Source of the DNA: Olsenella profusa
Lineage (GTDB): Bacteria; Actinomycetota; Coriobacteriia; Coriobacteriales; Atopobiaceae
Assembly: GCF_016900315.1 (NCBI RefSeq)
Contig: NZ_JACSNQ010000008.1
Span: 22,330-86,329 of the forward strand
DNA: 64,000 bases
Direction of reading: 5' to 3'
The position numbers and the translations under genes were made by a program. Of the stretch, positions 59,106-64,000 are shown in pieces; position 1 is the stretch's first letter, and the number at the start of each line of letters is the position of its first letter. The notes beneath the pieces were generated by a model. That model had not been told where the DNA came from, did no database searches, and saw nothing but the letters and a program-made list of their open reading frames with translations.

Positions 59106-59567
59106 CTAGTCGTGGTACAGAAGCGCGTCGAGCTCGTCCTCGAAGCTCTCCTGCGTCGCGTTCCACTCGTCGGTGTTCCACACCTCGAAGTGGTCCCCGG
59201 CGCCCACCACCGTGACGTCGGCCGTGAGGCCGAGCCTCTCGCGCGTGCCCGGCTTGGCGCCATCGAGCTTGCCGAGCGCGACGCGCCCCGCGGAGTCGAT
59301 GTCCACCTCGACGGCGCTCGCCCAGAGCCTCGTCTTCAGCTGAACGTCCTTGCGGCTGCGGGGGTCGAAGCGGTTCTCGCCGTTCTCGATGAAGAGACCG
59401 TCGATGAACTTCTCCAGCCCCGCAGGGGTGAAGCCGTTCACGCACTCCTTCAGCGGGAGGAGGTATATCGTCTTCCTGTCGCCCTCCACAAGCTGCTTGC
59501 GAAAGACGGCGGGCAGGGTGACGCGTGCCTTGGAGTCAACGGACATGGGATACGACCCCGCGAGCAT
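59106..59567 (-). CDS. mraZ: MraZ, transcriptional regulator of the dcw cluster
   Basis: 153 residues, two SpoVT/AbrB-like halves: the N-terminal SYPMSVDSKARVTLPAVFRK and the second half (VEVDIDSAGRVALGKLDG). MraZ is an oligomeric DNA-binding protein that represses its own operon at short direct repeats near the promoter. Three GTGTK boxes 10 bases apart lie upstream (59636-59660). GAGGGGAGG precedes the ATG. First gene of the division cluster. Confidence 0.94.
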   Translation of the reverse strand: MLAGSYPMSVDSKARVTLPAVFRKQLVEGDRKTIYLLPLKECVNGFTPAGLEKFIDGLFIENGENRFDPRSRKDVQLKTRLWASAVEVDIDSAGRVALGKLDGAKPGTRERLGLTADVTVVGAGDHFEVWNTDEWNATQESFEDELDALLYHD

Positions 59568-59619
59568 GCACCCTCCCCTCGAGACGAAAGACCGGCCCCC
59601 CGAATCGGAGCGTGGAAAT

Positions 59620-59660
59620 ACTGTACAGCATCCTCAACACATCGGCACACCAGAAAACAC
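59620..59660 (-). promoter_or_regulatory. mraZ promoter region with three 10-bp-spaced GTG boxes
   Basis: On the minus strand GTGTT, GTGTG and GTGTT begin at 59660, 59650 and 59640, exactly 10 bases apart, the spacing of MraZ boxes. TACAGT (59620-59625) downstream is a possible -10 element. Its expected -35 falls within the boxes, which would explain repression. Confidence 0.55.
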
Positions 59661-59994
59661 TTTCCTGCACCTTGTGGTTGAAAAGCGGGCGTGGGCGGTT
59701 TTCGAGACAGACGAGGGGCCTCCGAGCCCCTAGATGTAGCGGGTCGGGGCCCGCCGGGACACAAGCGGTGTCGACGGTGTTCGCATCTGCGAGAAACGAA
59801 TTGTGTCAGTGCGGTGAAGGTGCAGCTAGAGGGCGGTGTTGCTCCGGTGTGGCGTCTGCCCACACCTCTGAGCAGGCATTTTGTCGGGTCGGCGTGGCGT
59901 CGGCCGGTCGACGCAGCGCCGGCCAGTCGATGTGGCCGTCATGCGGGCGTGGCGCAGACCTCGTCCCTCTCGCCGCCCGTCGCGGGGCCGGGCG
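59661..59994. other. Gap between mraZ promoter and xerD; no gene seen
   Basis: Beyond the mraZ promoter the stretch has only small hairpins (for example GTGTGG/CCCACAC near 59849-59867 and AGGGG/CCCCT near 59715-59732). No RNA gene or credible reading frame was recognised. Confidence 0.5.
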
Positions 59995-60909
59995 CTAGGG
60001 CTCGGACACGTGCGCGCGGGGGTGCGCGGCGAGGTAGACGCGACGGATGTGCGAGCGGTCCACGTGGGTGTAGAGCTGGGTGGTGGCGATGTTGGCGTGG
60101 CCGAGGAGCTCCTGCACCACGCGCAGGTCCGCCCCGCCCTCGAGCAGGTGCGTCGCGAAGCTGTGGCGCAGCGTGTGCGGGTGCAGGCCGCGGAGACCCA
60201 CGACCCGCCCGTACTTCTCGACGATGGCGTGGACGGACTGGCGGGAGAGGCGCCCGCCGCGCACGTTGAGGAAGACCGCGTCGGTGGGGCGTCGTCCCAC
60301 GAGCGCGCCGCGGCCGCGGTCGAGGTAGGCGGCGAGCGCTTCCGCCGCCGTCCCCAGCACGGGCACCACGCGCTCCTTGCCGCCCTTGCCAAAGACGCGC
60401 AGGAGGGCCTCGTCGGGCAGCACGGCGCGCAGGTCGAGGCCGCAGAGCTCGCTCGCGCGCAGGCCGCAGCCGTAGAGGACCTCGAGGATCGCCCGGTCGC
60501 GCAGGCCCGTGGACGTGCCCGGGAACGGCTGGTCGAGCAGGCGCGCGGCGTCCTCGACCGAGATGACGTCGGGCAGGCGGGAGGGCTTGGCGGGAAGCGG
60601 CAGGTCGGAGGTCGGGTGCACCGAGCTCAGACCCTCGGCGGACAAGAAGCGGTGAAAGCCCTTGATGGCGGAGACCGCGCGCTCCACGGAGGCGGGGGCC
60701 AGCCCCACCTCCGTGAGCGCCGCGACGTGCCCCTCCACGAGGTCGCGCGTCACGTCGTCGGGGTCGGTGACGCCGCGGTCGGCGAGCCAGGCCACGTAGC
60801 GGGCGAGGTCGCGCCCGTAGGCGGCCACGGTGTTGTCAGAGCTTCCGCGCTCGACGGCCAGGTAGCCGAGGTACTCCTCGCGCGCGCGGGCGAGGTCGAG
60901 GGCGGCCAC
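59995..60909 (-). CDS. xerD: Tyrosine recombinase, XerD-type
   Basis: 304 residues with a SAM-like core-binding domain (about 8-90) and a catalytic domain. Catalytic residues: Arg151 (CGLRASEL), Lys175 (FGKGGKER), His245-Arg248 (HTLRHSF), His271 (LLGHANIATTQ) and Tyr280 (QLYTHV). Size and lack of extensions fit chromosome-dimer resolution with XerC at dif, rather than a mobile integrase. Start is GTG with GAGAAG of a dispersed motif acting as its ribosome site. It starts 16 bases past pyrG. XerC versus XerD cannot be fixed from this alone. Confidence 0.9.
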   Translation of the reverse strand: MAALDLARAREEYLGYLAVERGSSDNTVAAYGRDLARYVAWLADRGVTDPDDVTRDLVEGHVAALTEVGLAPASVERAVSAIKGFHRFLSAEGLSSVHPTSDLPLPAKPSRLPDVISVEDAARLLDQPFPGTSTGLRDRAILEVLYGCGLRASELCGLDLRAVLPDEALLRVFGKGGKERVVPVLGTAAEALAAYLDRGRGALVGRRPTDAVFLNVRGGRLSRQSVHAIVEKYGRVVGLRGLHPHTLRHSFATHLLEGGADLRVVQELLGHANIATTQLYTHVDRSHIRRVYLAAHPRAHVSEP

Positions 60910-60925
60910 GGCGCGTTCTTCTCGC

Positions 60926-62686
<1,761 letters not shown>

Positions 62687-62753
62687 TTACGTAGGGGTAA
62701 CAATGCGGGGCGCGAGGTGGGGGTGGCGCCGCTCGGCGGCGGCAGCGGGGCGC

Positions 62754-63107
62754 GCACCGTTTTCGGACGGTCTGGTGCGGCGGAACGTCCGGAAACGGTG
62801 CTACCCCTGACCACACACTGTTTCTGGACGGTCTGGGACCTCGGAACGTCCGGGAACAGTACCACCCCCTGACGACGCACTGTTTCCGGACGGTCCGGAA
62901 TCCCATTTCGTCCGGAAACGGTGCTACCCCTGACCACACACTGTTTCTGGACGGTTTTTAACCTCGGAACGTCCGGGAACGGTATCACCTGACGGCGTAC
63001 CGTTTTCGGACGGTTTGGGACCTCAGAACGTCCGGGAACGGTGCGTCCTCCGAGGCACACACTGTTTTTGGACGGTCCGGGCCCGCAAAGTGTCCGGAAA
63101 CGGTGCG
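62754..63107. repeat. Palindrome array A3: six ~48-bp inverted repeats, ~61-62-bp period
   Basis: Units at 62754-62801, 62815-62862, 62877-62924, 62938-62985, 62997-63045 and 63059-63107. Same family as A1 and A2 (CACYGTTTYYGGACGG arms). Landmarks step 61, 62, 61, 59 and 62. Spacers vary around TACCCCTGACCAC. It lies between pyrG and the response regulator, both on the minus strand, so arrays are not confined to convergent gaps. GGCGAGAAGGAC follows at 63137-63148. Confidence 0.9.
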
Positions 63108-63166
63108 TCCGCCCCCAGAGGCCCCATGGCCGCCCCGGCGAGAAGGACCTCGGGCAGAGACCAACC

Positions 63167-63826
63167 CTAGCGCAGGGCCCGCCAGTAGGCGACGGCGATC
63201 TGGGTGCGGTTGCGCAGGTGCAGCTTGGCGAGGATCTGGCTGATGTGGTTTCGCACGGTGCCCTCGCCCATGTAGGCCGCGCGGGCCACCTCGCGGTTGT
63301 CGAACCCCTCGGCAACCAACCGCACGACCTCGCGCTCCCTGTCCGTGAGCTGCGGAAACATCGCCGCAAGGTCGACCTCGGCCGAGGCGGGCGCGCCGCC
63401 GGGCGCCTCCTGCGCGCCCCGGCCGATGCCCACCGCCCGCTCGAGCACCTCCCCCTCCAGCACGCTGCGCCCGGCCATGACCGCCCGCAGGGCCGGCGCC
63501 ACGCCGCCCACGTCCTGCTTGATGAGGTAGCCCGCCGCGCCGAGCGCGAGGGCCCGCACGATGTACTCGTCGTCGGAAAAGGTGGTGAGAAAGACCACGC
63601 GCGGCGGGCTCGGGAGCGCGAGGACCCTCTCGGCGGCCGACAGGCCGTCGGTCCCGGGCATCTGGATGTCGAGAAGGACCACGTCGGGTGCGAGCTCGGT
63701 CGCAAGGCGCACGACGTCCTCGCCGTCCTCGGCGAGGCCCACGACCTCGATGTCCGGCTGCGCGTTAAGCACGATCTCGAGCGACGAGGTGATGATGGCG
63801 TCGTCGTCCGCCACGATGACCCTCAC
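63167..63826 (-). CDS. NarL/LuxR-family response regulator
   Basis: 219 residues. The receiver has the acidic DDD pocket near residues 7-9, phosphoacceptor Asp53 in LLDIQMPGTDG, Thr81/Thr82 and Lys103. The C-terminal LuxR helix-turn-helix is near 155-205 (LTDREREVVRLVAEGFDNREVARAA, then GTVRNHISQILAKLHLRNR). Start is GTG, overlapping the stop of the sensor kinase (GTGA). The targets are unknown. ABC transporters or envelope genes are common for this family. Confidence 0.93.
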   Translation of the reverse strand: MRVIVADDDAIITSSLEIVLNAQPDIEVVGLAEDGEDVVRLATELAPDVVLLDIQMPGTDGLSAAERVLALPSPPRVVFLTTFSDDEYIVRALALGAAGYLIKQDVGGVAPALRAVMAGRSVLEGEVLERAVGIGRGAQEAPGGAPASAEVDLAAMFPQLTDREREVVRLVAEGFDNREVARAAYMGEGTVRNHISQILAKLHLRNRTQIAVAYWRALR

Positions 63827-64000
63827 GACCGTCTCCCCTCCCCCTGCGCCCGGGGGCGCGGCACGCTCGCAAAGACCACCCAGCCGCCGCGCTCGCCGGG
63901 GCCGGCGCGGAAGGTGCCGCCGAGCGCGCGGACGCGCTCCTCCATGGAGGCGAGTCCCATGCCGGTGGCCGGGGCCGCTGAGGCGGAGGGGGCCGCCGGC
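63823..64000 (-). CDS. Sensor histidine kinase, C-terminal fragment cut by window edge
   Basis: Only about 58 residues are present. The GMGLASMEERVRALGGTF segment is the G2 box and following helix of HisKA_3-type ATPase domains, which pair with NarL regulators. The end PRPRAQGEGRRS is charged. It partners the adjacent response regulator. N-terminal sensor domain is outside the window. Confidence 0.8.
   Translation of the reverse strand, partial: PAAPSASAAPATGMGLASMEERVRALGGTFRAGPGERGGWVVFASVPRPRAQGEGRRS

Noticed and set aside
59995..60909. Phage or integron integrase
   Set aside because: Size and motifs match XerC/XerD, it is joined to pyrG, and no attachment sites or mobile genes are nearby.

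Overview
The window reads as a continuous chromosomal segment of a high-GC actinobacterium. The most likely group is the Coriobacteriia (Olsenella/Atopobium-like). This placement is inference. It rests on the very GC-rich codon use, a division cluster that has SepF but no FtsA, two YhgE/Pip-type membrane proteins, paired C1B aminopeptidases and the fused L-serine dehydratase. Almost every gene from 1 to 14.6 kb and from 22.7 to 64 kb lies on the minus strand. The plus-strand genes are the YhgE pair, gltX, sdaA, the two aminopeptidases and rnpB.

Region 1 (1-13.1 kb) is an exopolysaccharide/capsule operon read right to left. It starts with the chain-length/tyrosine-kinase/phosphatase module (cpsC, cpsD, cpsB). 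A NusG-paralogue antiterminator (LoaP type) follows, then the initiating sugar-phosphate transferase and a WbuB-like glycosyltransferase. Next come the UDP-N-acetyl-L-fucosamine genes capE, capF and capG, then two GT2 enzymes, a hexapeptide acetyltransferase, a GT4 enzyme, and a Wzy-like polymerase cut by the window edge. The last 4.5 kb is far more AT-rich than the rest, which suggests separately acquired, strain-specific cargo.

Region 2 (13.2-38.7 kb) carries metK, a TetR regulator divergent from two YhgE/Pip genes, gltX, pcp with its DUF979/DUF969 permease pair, sdaA and a cytidylate-kinase-like gene. It continues with a polar amino-acid ABC transporter, a tRNA-Gln/tRNA-Glu/tRNA-Glu operon, the CCA-adding enzyme, two bleomycin-hydrolase-type aminopeptidases, an IMPACT-family protein and an EIIA-Glc-like protein. 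Much of it concerns peptide and amino-acid use (pyroglutamyl peptides, serine, glutamine-type uptake, aminopeptidases).

Region 3 (38.9-62.6 kb) holds rnpB and a complete division/cell-wall (dcw) cluster read right to left: mraZ, rsmH, ftsL, ftsI, murF, mraY, murD, ftsW, murG, murC, murB, ftsQ, ftsZ, pgeF, yggS, sepF, proC, yggT, divIVA. pyrG and a XerD-type recombinase lie upstream. murE and ftsA are absent. A NarL-type response regulator and the end of its sensor kinase close the window.

The most unusual content is between the genes. Four intergenic gaps carry arrays of 5-6 long imperfect palindromes (about 48-51 bp each) repeating at about 62 bp. Three arrays share one sequence family. The fourth has an unrelated sequence but the same architecture. 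A short motif, GGCGAGAAGAAC, recurs in most of the larger gaps, often flanks these arrays, and in two places forms the inverted stem of a terminator, an arrangement reminiscent of DNA-uptake or other dispersed signal sequences. Helically phased short repeats precede ftsL and mraZ.
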